Shown piece after piece: positions 22,005 through 34,830 of a DNA stretch of 64,000 nucleotides. Within the stretch, counting starts at the first letter, position 1. The number at the start of each line of letters is the position of its first letter. The notes under the pieces were generated by a model. The model made no database searches. It was given only the letters and a program-made list of their open reading frames with translations, and had not been told where the DNA came from. Made by a program: the position numbers and the translations under genes. Source of the stretch: Diatrype stigma (taxonomy: Eukaryota > Ascomycota > Sordariomycetes > Xylariales > Diatrypaceae); assembly GCA_022225965.2 (NCBI GenBank), contig JAKJXP020000126.1, positions 1-64,000 of the forward strand, written 5' to 3'.

Positions 22005-24743
22005 GTAGGAGTTTTTTAATCACGACCACACGGTAGGGTCACCCACCGAGAGTACAGATCTCTAGTATCATGTTTTTTCGTAGGGCGGGCAAGAGATCGT
22101 AGTTTCGACAAAGAAAATGTACTAACTGTGCTTGCACCGGTATGTCCCGCGAGACAGGAAGTATCGAGAAAAATGTAATGCAGCCGGTTGTCAGGGCTCC
22201 TGCCACTGCCGGGGCAACCAAGCCGCCCGCATGACTTGCCAATATAAGTACAATTAAGCGATTAATCTTCAACAATTCAAGCCTGCCCGGTTGGTGTAGT
22301 GGTTCAGCACATTGAAGATTCTGCCAAAGGCCAATTCACAAAAAGTGAAGACCTTGGGTTCGATTCCCTGTGGATGTACTGATCTGTACACCGCAAAACG
22401 GGTAACTCTTCGCCCTGTGTGAAACAAACCACACCAAAAAAACACACCACAGAAGGAAAGAGATAAATGGCAAGAACTAGTAAAAGACCCAGGTTCGATT
22501 CCTGGACCAGGCATTATTTTTTGTATTTTTGACTATTATCTAGAGTACCCGATTAGAGGCCCATAGGGATATCTATTAGGGATACCTATGTTATCATAGA
22601 AGGGTCTTCTTGGTTGGATCTAGCGTTAATTATATCTAGACCAAGAACTATATGAACCCCTTCCTTCTCCCCCTTTCTTGTCCCCGTAACGAAACTTTCC
22701 TATCGTAGCTAATCCTGTAAAGAGTGCAGGTTGATGTTGTCTCCAACACGAGAGTTCATAACCCCCCTCCCAAAATCTACTCTGCACCTTCACAGACGTC
22801 TGTTGCGCTCGTCTCAGTTCTCGCTCTGTCAAGTGATGCAGCCTTCCCTGTTCCCTGTCCAGCGGAAGAAACATGCTTTCTGCTGCCCTGCCCCATACCT
22901 ACTACTCATTAGATGCTCGAATTCTGAGCCGAGATCCGAGTGTTCGAAATACCCGAGCCGGAGCCCGAATATTCGGATTCGGAGCTCGTGTCCGTCGGCA
23001 TTCTCTCGGAGATATGCCCCCTGCCGCCCACCCTCTCCCCTCTCCTGAGCATGGATGATTCAACAACCCCGTTTTCGGGACCGAAGATAGTAGTCAACCA
23101 GCCCCGTACCCGTTGTTCTTTGCCCCTCTCGGGTGTGGATGTTACTTAAACTACCTTCCGCCAATGTCGTGCCTTCCTAGGTATTATAGGCAGGCTTGGA
23201 GCTGTCCGGGTAACTTACCCGGTGTAACTGACTGGTGCACCATCGCCACGTAAATGACCACCGCTTCATGCCAAGAGGGCTTGTGGACGTTTGACACCCT
23301 ACGCTCACATACGCCGAGATATGACAGCAGTGGTCTAAGCATGCCCTTAGGCGGATGAAGAGAGAGATGGCATGATACACCAGCCACCGATTATATAGTT
23401 TACTCTGGCCACTGAACAACCTTGAAGCCCTAGCGATGGGACACTAGGAGATGGGAGTGAGTGATATCCTAGTCATTCCTTTCTTAACCATGCAGGCTAT
23501 TCTACGCCCCTATCTGCTGAGAATGGAACTACTGACCCCTTGATTGCCTAGATCTCACCTGCCCCCCTTCTCCACCGAATCACCGATCAAGGTATTACAA
23601 CTACAAATATGAGAGGCGGCTTCTCCTATTTCCTGCCTGCCCGCCAAGAACCGGGATCTATATGTCTGCCTAGTAATTCATCGACCACTTTGTTATGGGT
23701 TTCGCTTCTGGGATGTACTTCGACCCAAAGGAGCAAGTGGTGCGTACCACGTAGCACGTTTCTTGCGCTTCGGCATATGAACCCGGGCATGTGTCTACAC
23801 AGTAGGTATTACAAGGTAGGTAGGTAGGTTCCAGTTTCGGCTTCCCATTGCAGAACCGACTGACTGGGCCAGGGGAGTTGTTCAGCTGGCTGGGGCCAAG
23901 CAAGCCCTCCCTGACCGACCCTTGCAGCCCTGCAACGCCCGATTACACCCCATCTTGTTCGTAGTATTATACCCACTCCGCCCGCTAGAGCATCGTGCAT
24001 TAGGTTCTGACCCATCAGGCCCCATGGCCCCGTCTGCTCCATATGTCGAAGGGAGGATCACCCCTGCCAACTCAGCCTCGACTGGAGCAGGTTTGACGGG
24101 ATTGGTCGGATAGGTGGATATTACCCGGATCGTTCCAAGTACGAGTACCCCCACGAAGTGTGGCTGTTCGCTGTATCAGCGCCTCCACATAATCTAAAGA
24201 AGATTTCATCGAATTGCTCATGCCGCTTAGACCGGATGAACGGGCTGACAGTGAGGGGAGTGGGTGAAAGAAGAATAAGGTTGACAGCAACACATTAGAC
24301 ATGAAGAAGACATGAAGAGAGCTAGCTAGTTAGATAGGTCATTACTGTAATCAAAACCAAGCAAATCACAAACAGCTCAACTGAGCCCCGTAGTACTGAA
24401 GATGGACGAGTAAATACCAAGATATATATTTCCCATGCGCCTCTATCCGTCTATGTAGAACGCCCATGCAAAGCCCGCAGCGAAATCCATCTATGCGTCA
24501 TCTATCTATTCATCCGAGTGTAGCCTTCTTTCTGTCCAGTAATCAATCCGGAACCGAAACCCAATCTACTCTCTTGATAGTGCAATCCGACGAAACACGT
24601 GCATGCTAACCGGCTCTATCAGCCCACGTTACCCCATGGCATAAGGTCTGGCCCCGGTTGCCAGCATGAAATTACCCATAATCATAAGCATCATCCAACA
24701 GCAGCAGCAGTCTATCATACTGGGGGAAAAAAGAAGAAAACAT
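22005..24743. other. intergenic with tRNA-related element
   Basis: Apart from the tRNA-like element at 22.28-22.52 kb, I see no gene in these 2.7 kb. A perfect 12-base palindrome (CCGAATATTCGG) lies at 22965-22976. The right end is the 3' flank of the NEW1 gene. Confidence 0.5.
22285..22522 (+). mobile_element. tRNA-related element (SINE-like or disrupted tRNA gene)
   Basis: An internal polymerase III A box (TGGTGTAGTGG, 22292-22302) is followed by two identical B boxes (GGTTCGATTCC) at 22357-22367 and 22492-22502, then a T6 run at 22517-22522. The 5' heptamer GCCCGGT (22285-22291) can pair with the 3' heptamer ACCAGGC just after the second T-arm, with one mismatch. That T-arm stem, CCAGG/CCTGG, is perfect. 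Acceptor and T-arm therefore match across about 225 bases, three times tRNA length. Perfect hairpin TTCAC-AAAAA-GTGAA lies between. I read it as a tRNA-derived short element or a tRNA gene interrupted by an insertion. A functional tRNA is unlikely. The end points are approximate. Confidence 0.55.
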
Positions 24744-27700
24744 TTAGTCCTCATCATCCGTGTCGGTCGGGTGGGGGGTGCCCTTAGGACTGTTGAGCCA
24801 TTCGATATGGCGCAGTCTTCGGCGCACTTCCTGGTCCTTGAGCTCCTTCTTGGTCTTCTTGCGCTTCTTCTTGGCCTTGAACTTGAGCGGTGCTGCGTTG
24901 TCCTCGACAGAGCTGTTGACAGCGCTGTTTGCGGCGCTACTAGCCGCGGTGCTGGCCATGGCGCTCGATACGCCGCTGCCAGGACGGCTATCCTCAAAGC
25001 GGTCGAGCAAGATGGAAGCATTTCCCTTCATCGTCATGCGACCGTCGTTGATGTGCCACTGCTCGCTTGAGAGGGCACCAACAAACTCTTCGTTGTGAGA
25101 AATCATGACGACACCACCCTTGAAGTCTCGGATGGCGACGGCGAGACCACCAAGAGAATCCCGATCCAAGAAGTTAGTGGGTTCGTCAAGAACAAGCAAA
25201 TGTGGGTTGTTCCACATGGCACCAGCGATAACAACCTTGACCTTCTGTCCTCCCGACAAACTACCAATCTCGTTGTGATTGGCAATCTCCGGATCAAGTC
25301 CGAGATCATCGAAATGCTTGGAGATAACGGAAGGTTGAAGCTCGCGGTAACCAAGACCTTCACGAGATGCCTCGTGGTCGTCAAATTCCTGCACTAGCTT
25401 GTCGAAGCCCCATTCAGTAAGAGTTTCACGAGATACCTGGGAGTTGAATTTGGGAAGCCATTGTCGCCATTTTCTGCATTCAGTTAGCATCACAGCACCT
25501 ACCAGAATGAGGATTCATGATTCAGCTTACACTTCGTATTGGAAGGTCTTCTTCCACTTTTGTCTACCCACGAGGGCCTCGATCTGCCGCGCGCCTTTCC
25601 CGTCGCCAAGGTCGATAGTCTTGTCCATCTGCTCCCGATCTTTCTCCGAGAGGATACGAGTCTGCTTCAGAAAGACTTCCCGGTCATCGCCATTGGCATA
25701 ACGCCACTGCAGGTATTGATTGGGTGTCTTCTCAAGGTGCATCTCGACGTGCTCCAGAGCATGCTGCTTGATGTAACCAATTCGCAGGTTAGGATGCTTC
25801 TCGACTTTTCCAGAAGTAGGGATAACCTCGCCCGTCAACAACTTGATCAGAGTCGACTTGCCAGCACCGTTAGGTCCAATGACTGCAACCCGAGAGGACA
25901 GAGATAGCTGACAAGACACATCGCTTAGAGAAGGCTTTGGCGCATTGGGATACTGGAAAGAGACCCCAGTCATTCGGATGATTGCTCGCGTCTGTGATTT
26001 GACACCGCTCAAGATACCAGGAGGTGGGAACTTGAACTGTACGTTGGAAGCGGAAAGGGTATAGTATGATTTGGCCTCGGGACGGACTTTGACAAAAGCG
26101 TCCAAGTTGCCCTTGAAATGACCTAGCTTTTTGCCAGGCTCATAGTGGTAGATATCCGTCGTCACATTGTCCAGGAATCCAGAATCGTGAGAAACAATCA
26201 GACTGGTAATGTCGGTGTGCGTCTTCAGATAGTTCTCCAGCCAGGCAATATTGGCAACGTCCAAGTGATTCGTAGGTTCGTCGAGAAGGAGGACGTCGGC
26301 TTTTTGCAACATAGCCCGAGCCAAAGCAAGCTTCATCTTCCAACCTCCTGACAAGGATCCGACCGGCTGAGCCTGGCGTCCTTCCGGGCCAGACGTGAAT
26401 CCGAACTCCTCTAGAACCGCAGAGACTTTATCTTTACCCTCAGATGCGATAGAGGGGTCCTTGAGCGTGAAGTCCAGGATACTGATATCAGCGTCTTCTC
26501 CTTGGTTGTGCTCGACATAGCAGGTACGGAGGACATCTTGTGGCGGGAAACCTTCCAGCTTGCCACCTGCAATACTTTTCATGAGTGTCGACTTTCCGGC
26601 CCCGTTGCGACCACACAGACCGTAACGATGACCCTTCAATAGCCTGAGGTTGGTATGGGACAGCAGCAGCATACCACCATAGGCCAGGGAGAAGTCCGCA
26701 TTGACAATTTCGACCTCGCCATCATCTTCCTTCTCGGGAACACCATACTTGCGCTGATCCTCCTCGACGTAATATTGGTGGACACCTGACGCGACCGCAT
26801 CGCTAGCGCCATCTTTGTGCACAAGATCCTTGAGGTAAGGGGCAATTCTAGCGGGGATTCTCTCGATGTGGCGGAAATTGACATCCTCGACAACCATGTC
26901 GCAAATGTACGGTCGCGCAACCTTGTAGAAGTCGAGGTCGCCTGCCAGGCCTCCGTTCTTCTTGATCTCAGCGTCCAATACCTTGGCAACATCGTCGGCG
27001 GAAGTCCTCTCGACAACTTTATGCTCATTGTCACCTGCCATGGCTTTGTCCATGACATCCAGCGCTCGAGTCGCCAACTCACGAACCTCGGGTAGAGATG
27101 CTCGGTCAACGACGCTCTTAACACCGGGCTGGAGTTTAGGCAAGAAAGTTCGAGCCTCGATAGGGTCGTGAACAAGCTTGGTCAAGTTCTCGGTAATGAC
27201 CACGGTTTGTCGCAAGACTTCCTGAGCGGTAGTGGGGTTGTTGAGACTACGCTCGAGGAAAGGAGTCAGGAGAGCGAGGACAGGCGATGTGACAACGGCG
27301 ACGAAAGTAGTCTGCGAAAGGGCATGGATGGCCTTCTGAAGGCTCTGGGTCGATGGATGATGCATCGATTCGATCAACAGAGGCATTCTAGGGGCGACAT
27401 CGTCATTGGTCATGAGGGAGGTAAGAGACTCCATGGTAACGACGGCCTGCTTCTCCACTTCGGATTTCAAGTCGTGCATGTCACCTTCGACTATGGGGAT
27501 GAGGCTAGCCAGCTTTGCCCCCATGGTCTCCCGAAGTGTGTCCTTCTCTTCCGCCTGCTCTTTGGTGCAGCCGATCTCCATCTTCGCTTTGTCGGCCATC
27601 CTCTGCATTAACTTGAGTGCGCCGACAGTTCCCTGCCACTTCCCGGTCCTCTTAGACAAGTAAGCGGTGAGGGCAGGTAACAGGCCAACCACCATGGCCT

Positions 27701-28148
27701 CAGCGCTCAGGTGGCCGAAGAGCGCATCAAGGCCATATTGGGCAGCATCTCGAACGACTGCGCCTTTGTCGGAAAGGGCATCTAGAGCGCAGGCAACCAT
27801 GCCACCATCTTGAATGACGAGAATGACTTCGCTAAGAGGCTGTCGGGAAGGAAACTTTTCGAAAATAGCGCCCAACAGATTCTGTGCACTTTCTCTGCGT
27901 AAGCCACTCTTCTTATCCGCGGCAGCCTTCTTGATTTCTGCGAGGACACCATAATGAGTAAGGCCACGGAAGCCGATGGAATTTAGAAGTAAGTCGCAAA
28001 GGGCATAAGATGCGTCGACAGAAGCAGCTGATGTAGACGCAGCGAAGATACTGTTAACGATGGCCGCGACGTCCTCTTTGGGAGGCGGGGGAGGGGCATC
28101 GCCGGATTTAGCCACCATTATTGGCGGCGATACATGATGAGGCATCAT
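24744..28148 (-). CDS. NEW1: NEW1-type translation factor, EF-3 family tandem ABC ATPase
   Basis: This is a cytosolic, ribosome-associated ABC-F-like ATPase; yeast New1 assists translation termination and ribosome recycling. Exons by eye are 28148-25531 and 25473-24744 (intron 25474-25530), giving about 1115 residues. The order is N-terminal HEAT-repeat region, a helical linker, ABC1 (Walker A GRNGAGKST, signature LSGGWKMK, Walker B LLLDEPTNHLD) and ABC2 (GPNGAGKST). ABC2 carries the chromodomain-like insertion (KKTFQYEVKWRQW, split by the intron), then LSGGQKVK and LVLDEPTNFLD. The Lys-rich tail ends RRRLRHIEWLNSPKGTPHPTDTDDED. The inserted domain and this tail are New1-like rather than EF-3-like as I recall those proteins. 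Yeast New1 has an N-terminal Asn/Tyr-rich prion domain; here there is only a short Pro-rich leader. Alternative starts are ATGs at 28145 and 28118. Confidence 0.9.
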
Positions 28149-28937
28149 GGACAGGGATCGAATGTCGGTCGGTTGTTGAATAGAAAGAAACAGACGAATA
28201 GCCAGACAACAGAGGAACCAGAAACAGTAGAAGTAGAAGTCGCGCCCCAAGAGCCCTCAGTTGTGGGCGTTATGGGAAAATTCGATTGCGCGACGCAGTC
28301 TGGGGATGGGGTATCTTGATAGTGAAGAGACGGTAAAATCCCAGAAAATTGTCAGACAGGATAAGGCAGACATGGACACAAGCCAGATTTCGATAACCAG
28401 ACCGCTGCCCCTCGAATTTCGGAAAAAGATTTCTTATCGGGGGGCAAGGGTCCCCCTTAGCTAGAACCATAGCGGTAAAGCGTAGTTCCATGTTCAGCCA
28501 ATCAAATAAGCAGGAACCTCGAAAAGTCAGCATGGACTCTATCGATTGGTTGTGGGGATAAGAGATAAGATAGGCCAGAAGGAACCCCAAGCTGAGCTGA
28601 CTAAGACACTAAGTTATAGTTTCTAAGCCTGGATGCATCGAAGGTCCACCGGTATGAGGCTAACAAACTCTAACTCTCTAGGCTGCACTATGCCCTTGAA
28701 TTTCTATCCCTACGGTACCTATTGAAGGGCATTTACCATTGTGTAGTACTACGCTAGGAATCAGAGATTTTACATGTGATGCAAGTCGACTTTGATGGCA
28801 TAAAATCAAACAACCTCGAGTTTTACATGCAGTTGGAGGCTCCAACTTGGAGCCTTAAAGGGCGGGTTTCCGAACCCGACTCTGATTCCCAAGTATCTTT
28901 GCAGAGTCTAAGGTTTAGTGCGTTGGGAGTACTTATC

Positions 28938-28984
<47 letters not shown>

Positions 28985-31900
28985 CCCCTACCCCTGTTTA
29001 TGCGAAAATTCAACATGTTCAGAATCAGTATGAGCCTTCTTTACCAGCTAAAAATGCAAGGGCATATATGATAACAGATACAGCAATGCACGATGGATAC
29101 GATGAAGTAAATACTTACGTTAGGATGGAGCGTACCCCTCATCCTACTTTGTCCTTCTCCACTGACCAAACCTCAAACTAATCTTAGTGTAGCCTCACCC
29201 TACACAATGACGGTGGCAGGGTGGGACCCATAGAAGGTTTCTAGAATGTAAATGGCAAAAGTGCATTGCCGTCTCACTAATAACCCGGCTTGGAGTCAGC
29301 CATGACCGCGTAGGTGGCTCCCAAAAGGAGAGGGTGGGCTTTAATATAGCGGTAATGCGGTATGTCCACATATTCACGTAATAACACGGACATGCTGATA
29401 TAGGGCTATGGTTGCGCAGTCAGCAGGATCGCCTGGTGGCTCATATAACGAGTGCTTAGTCTATGCCGTAGGGTAGAGAGACTCAACATTCGACCTATAC
29501 ACCATCTACATCCCAGGCATCCGCCGAGCTTATAACGAGATATGGGTTAGCTGTCAACTCCGCTCCATAACCGCAAGGATGAATCTCATTTTGGGTATGT
29601 TAGTCTAGACAGATAGGAACGATAAGAGTCTAGAAAGATTACTATATGTACTTATTTACTAGTCTGACTGGCTACGGGCAGGTATGGATGACGTTTAACA
29701 AGTGTGCCAAAGCAACTACCTACGTGAAGAGAGCCACCAGGTCAAAGATACAGACACGATGCCAAACGATTGAAAATTCGCCATTGCTTTCAACACCGCT
29801 GGTGGTTCAGCATTATAAGTATATCCCCTTGACGCTAAGGTTCCTTACGCCCTACCCCCTAAGCCCCTGCCCCCAAAGCCCTATACCCTTACTCCACAGA
29901 TCTACCGGACCCCCAACTCTTGACAGAGCCTCGAGACTTCTTCAAGCACAGCCAAGTTCGATTGTGAGTACCTTGGAGCATCTACTATGGGAAATATTCC
30001 CGTGTGATCTGCCCCCTTCGTTGCTCCTAGTCAAACATGAGATTACTAGGTCTAGGTAACTAAGTAAAATCTGCCAACATCTAGGCAGAAGTATACGAGA
30101 GCAAAACTCTTGATCCCATCAACCCCTTCTCGTATGTAGCCGAGCACCTTCTGTTCAAATCCGTGTTTGCCTTCCGGCATCCCCCTTAGTTCATGCAGAT
30201 CTTCACCCAGTAAAATTGCTTCTATCCATCCCCGGACCCCAGGGGGCCAGCCCAGCCAATATGCAAAACACCTCTCTGGTGGCAATACGATGCACAGAAC
30301 CAATTGGAAGACGTGGAAGCCTTCTAACGGTATATGTAGTCAGTCGGCCTATCAGAGCTGAAAGACGGTCGTACACACCGAATCCCCAGTCTTGTGGGAT
30401 AAGTATACCGCAGATATCATCTTACAACGCCATAGTGGCCTTGACTGAATCAGCTATACGTCGAGGGTGTATATCGGCAACGGCACCCGTGAACTATGCA
30501 AACCCACATCTATGACATGTCGAATGACGGTCTTTATTGGAAGATATCTGGTTCATTGCCCTATATGTACCTTCTTTAAGCCCCCACCCATGTGGCTATA
30601 TGTACCTGATGTATGGTACAACATGATTTGCAGAGCCTAGAGGCGCTACACCCAATACATTTCCCTCCTGGAACGGGCATGGTCATAGGTTGTAAGACTA
30701 GGCTGACTGAGCCACAACGAAGGCTACCTTTCGATCCTTCGGTCTCAAGTCGGCAGTTCGGGGGATATAACACGAGAGGCTCCCCTTAGGCAATGCTAAC
30801 AACAGCCAGGGGTCCTATGAGATGGATATGCTGCTGCATCTTGTTCGAATGGACGATCGCCCATTGCCCTGAATCCCGATTGCTCGGGCTCCACAAGACA
30901 AATAATACTATGGTAGCTAGAACATGACAGCTGCAATATCTACGTCGACTCATACCCCAGGTTTCCATCAACCCTGAAGAAAGGGAGGAAAATGCATCAT
31001 TGCATCTTGGCCGCGGTGGTAGTTCAATGGCCGTACGCCGCTCAGTGGTCACACGTTACTGACGACGATGGCCGCATGCCGCCCATACCTCTCCTTCACC
31101 ATGCAACCTAATACAATAGTTCTAGGTAGGGCGGTATCGCGAGTGTGAGTGTCCACATTCAAGCGAGTCAGGAGACGATCGTGTTCAGTTCATGAGCTTA
31201 TAATAGAAGAGAGATAAAGGTATCAAGTGTTATATTACATCGCCTTTGCAGCAGCGATCCACAGAACCACGTGATACTTGTGATACAGCGATGCTAACGT
31301 TACCATATTGTTATCCGTTTTGGGTAACAGGCCGGCTTGGCTGCAACTAGCTACGCCCTCGTCGACTTGGTTCCCGCACAAGCGATTCCCCACCAAACCC
31401 ACCGAGCCCACTCTGCCCACTTGCAGGGGGCAGACTAATGTCGTCGATCCGGCTCCAGGGTTCCAGGCAGACAGGGTTGCCAACTACAAGGTAGTTGGTG
31501 CCATGCTAGTCAACAGCCTCCGCTGCGTTCGGTGGTTGGCTGGGTTGAACCGTTCGACTCTCCCGCGCCTCGGGTGGCTTTGTAGCTCTCGGGACATTTC
31601 TCATCGGCGAGGTGAAAGCTACCTGGTTATCTCCACCCTTCCCCCGTATCTATCAGGTCAGGAACGCTCCTGAATCTAGGCACCACCATTCTTCATACCG
31701 TTTCCATGTAGGCGGGACTATAGACTGGAGGGGGGCCGTTGAACCTTGTCGGTTGCACAATGCTACGGTTTGGCATTAATTATACAAGAATCCAGCGATT
31801 AATAATAGGGCTGCTAACATTATATCATACTTATGGGCGTGGCCTCTGATTGGCGAGGCCCCTAACCCGTTCGCGTGGACGGAACACCAGACGGCTACAT

Positions 31901-32713
31901 CTCCCACTTGAGCTTGAGGTCGTCTTCTCAACCTGCTCTCAACCCCCTTCCTTACCTAATCGTCGACGAAAGCTGAGGATGATAAAGACTTAGATAAGTC
32001 CCGGTCTAGGCTCCGTGGGTTGCAGCGCGCGACTCGGCCGATACCCCTCTCACCATCGTGATCATGTGATGTACGTTGGCATTCTCTGTTCTTTGCAATT
32101 CAAAGCACTTATACAGAATTACATAAGGCGATTGATGGCGCCCCAACCCTGCTCACCAGAGGCTTGTGCTCTAGCACCCGGCCAGCCAATATTCCCCCAT
32201 TCGGACAATGAAACCGATGAAGATCGTGGCGCAGCCGTGGCCCCAGAAGAGAGGTGGGTGGGCGAGCGATTGGACCCGAAAATGCCGGACAAGGGTTGGC
32301 TATACTAATGCTCCTCGACGGGTCCAGGGCTGCAGGGGTGTGCGGGTTGCCATGCTCGCCATGCTGCAGAACGGGGGGAAAGCTTGAAAGTTTAATAATA
32401 ACCTACTCGAGGGGTGTTAGGGCTAGCTTCTAGATTTCCATTAGCTCAGCTCCCCTGGAAGAGACCTGTCTATCGGTTGCGTTGCGACAAGTTACAACGG
32501 ACACCTATGACATCTTTGATGGCGATGCAAGTGTGAACGAGCCTAGAGCAGAGGGCATCGCCTTCCTTCCTTCACCGGAGCCGCGTGTTCAGAATGAGAG
32601 ACTGCAAGCAAGGTTCCTATATATCCCCTGGCTGGTCCTGCGGCACGGAAGCTATCAGTTGTCTGAAGCCACTAAGTCAGGGCATGATTCGCCAGTCAGA
32701 CATTCTTTTCAAG
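28149..32713. other. 4.6 kb intergenic region, no gene recognised
   Basis: I see no domain-bearing frame on either strand. Short frames such as 31308-31673 (+) and 32147-32308 (+) look unnatural or unrecognisable. A (CT)20 microsatellite lies at 28942-28981. Base composition is neither strongly AT-rich nor damaged like the island at 47-53 kb. Old transposon relics cannot be excluded. Confidence 0.5.
28942..28981. repeat. (CT)20 microsatellite
   Basis: There are twenty uninterrupted CT units, followed by a C-rich tract. It lies about 0.8 kb upstream of the NEW1 start codon. Confidence 0.97.
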
Positions 32714-34830
32714 ATGGTCTCTCCCTCGGCTTCGAAACCTGGGTTTCAGTTCATCACCTCTATCAACACCATCGCCCGCAATGACGAGACACGGCGTAGA
32801 GTCCGCTCGCACGCCCGGCGGCAGAAGCTACCGAGCCACACCAGCACCCCCCAGCCCAAGAGACAGCCAACGCAGAAAGAACGGATATCGAAGTTTCGAC
32901 TAAGTTCTGGTACGTCATCGGGTAGCCGTAAGAAACGGTCCACATCCGCAACCGAGGAGGGGTGCTCGGTCCGTAACTATGACCACGAGGGAAACCCCGG
33001 GTGGGAGACCACCATGATATCGAAAGATCTCTCCATCACTGTCGCCAAAGAACTCCCGAACTTCTCTTTGCTGCGTATCGAAACAACGCCTCTGACCGAG
33101 AACTTGTTGAAGTACTGCATGACAGTATGTCTTTCGCCCCAGGAAAAATTCGTCCAAAAGTGGTTTGACCGAGCCGGGGCTCCGACTTACATGAATACTC
33201 GTAAGGCAACCCCTACATATATAGGTACCAAATCGATACAAATTCCTAAGATGTCAAATCGTGAACAAACAGACCATTCGAGTTTCCTCGCCACCACATT
33301 TGCGATGAACCCGAGTGGAGACTGGATGAGCTCGGTGAGATTCACTTGTAGAAAAAGACAATGGGTTTTGACTATACTAACTTCCCTGTAGATAAACGTC
33401 GACACTGCAGCAACACATGCCTTCATGGCCAACGTAGCAGCTATGCACAATTCTCTCGCAGACTGGGATGATACTACAACCATCGACTTCCACCGTTTCC
33501 AAGCTGTGAAAACAGTGAACGAAAGGCTAAACCTAGAGGGAAAGGACATTGACAGCCCCGTATCCGACGGTCTCATAATTGCTGTTGCTCTGCTGGTCAA
33601 CACTGAGGTGAGTTAGGTCTTCAGGTTTTTGAGAACTGAGGATAACTAATAAAAACCCTCGCGTCTACAGGCTTACATCGGCTCGCTAGCAGCGGCTGGA
33701 GCGCATATGAACGGGCTGAAGAGAATGGTGGAGATGAGAGGGGGGCTACTACAGGGCTTTGAATATAGTAGTCTACTGCAAAGAACTATGGCTTGGTAAG
33801 CTGCTAAAGGTGGTGATGATATATTACCTATGCTAACCGCCACACCAGGGCGGACTTTTCATATGCTACTGCAGCAAACAAGCCGCTAGTGTTCCCCCTG
33901 ATACCAAAACTAGCGACGTCCCTAGGAATCAAGGACAGGTTTATGAGCCGCTCGATGGTTGCTAACACGGAAGCTGTTGGCTTAAGTGACCTTAGCATTC
34001 GACACCGCGAAGTCATGGAGCTTTTCGAGCTACTATACTCGATCACCGACGGAATCAACTCCTTCAACTGGGCTGACATCAAATCTTTCAAGGCAGAAAG
34101 ATCCCAGATCAGCGATTCCATCTATCTCCTAGAGTGGCGGCTGTGCCAGCTAGAAGACTCGACCCGCAGCCAACAAGGCTCCTCGACGAGAGCAGAATCT
34201 CTCCCGATCACGATGCCGTCGGACGACAACGATTCGTGGTTGGAGACCTCGCCGCCAACGGATCTATCCAACGCACTCATCTATGCATCCCACTTGTTCC
34301 TACACTTGGCAATACGCGGACAGCCACCCGCAGCACATAGGCATAGAGCACTCATCGAAGCCTTGATGTCATCTTTATGCGACACGCTGATGATGCTGGA
34401 CCTTCTGTCCGAAGTAGACCCTCCCCTCGGGTCTCCAGCTTCGTACCACACCGAAAGCAGCGTAGGGCAACTCTCTACCGAAAGCTGGTCGACTACAACG
34501 TCCGATGTCTCCAACTGCTCCAACTCGAGCACCTGGATCGCTCTGAGGTCTCACCTACATGAGAACATCCTATTATGGATACTGTTTGTTGGGTTCTGCA
34601 TCCGCATGCCGAATTCCTTCGACAGTGCACCCTTCATGTACCGTGGCATCATCATCGGAGACCACCACGAATTCTTCAGCAGGGCCCTGGCCAAATACTG
34701 TCGAGTGAGGAGTATTCTTGATAAAGACACCTTACTTCTCACGCTGAAGGAGATATTATGGCTAGATAGCTGGTGCGAAACCCAGCTCAACCTCTTCTGG
34801 CAGGAAATCAGTGATCAAATGAGAATTTGA
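32714..34830 (+). CDS. fungal-specific transcription-factor-like protein (DUF3468/Fungal_trans_2 type)
   Basis: Exons by eye are 32714-33200, 33273-33334, 33392-33607, 33671-33795 and 33849-34830, giving about 623 residues with every phase closing. The N-terminus carries the hallmark of this class: GFQFITSINTIARND followed by RRRVRSHARR, a Phe-x-Phe start and a basic Val-Arg-Ser-His segment. Then comes a basic, Ser/Thr-rich linker and a helical C-terminal regulatory region (AHMNGLKRMVEMRGGL, and LHENILLWILFVGFCIRMP). No Zn2Cys6 cluster is visible upstream, as is common in this subgroup, so it may act without a classical DNA-binding domain. Intron 1 is the least certain: the frame stays open through it, so 33201-33272 could be retained. 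Confidence 0.75.

Noticed and set aside
22285..22522. Ordinary functional tRNA gene
   Set aside because: The matching arms are about 225 bases apart, there are two B boxes, and no clear anticodon stem is seen at the right distance.
31308..31673. 121-residue frame in the large intergenic region
   Set aside because: Its composition looks unnatural, there is no domain, and a competing frame lies on the opposite strand.
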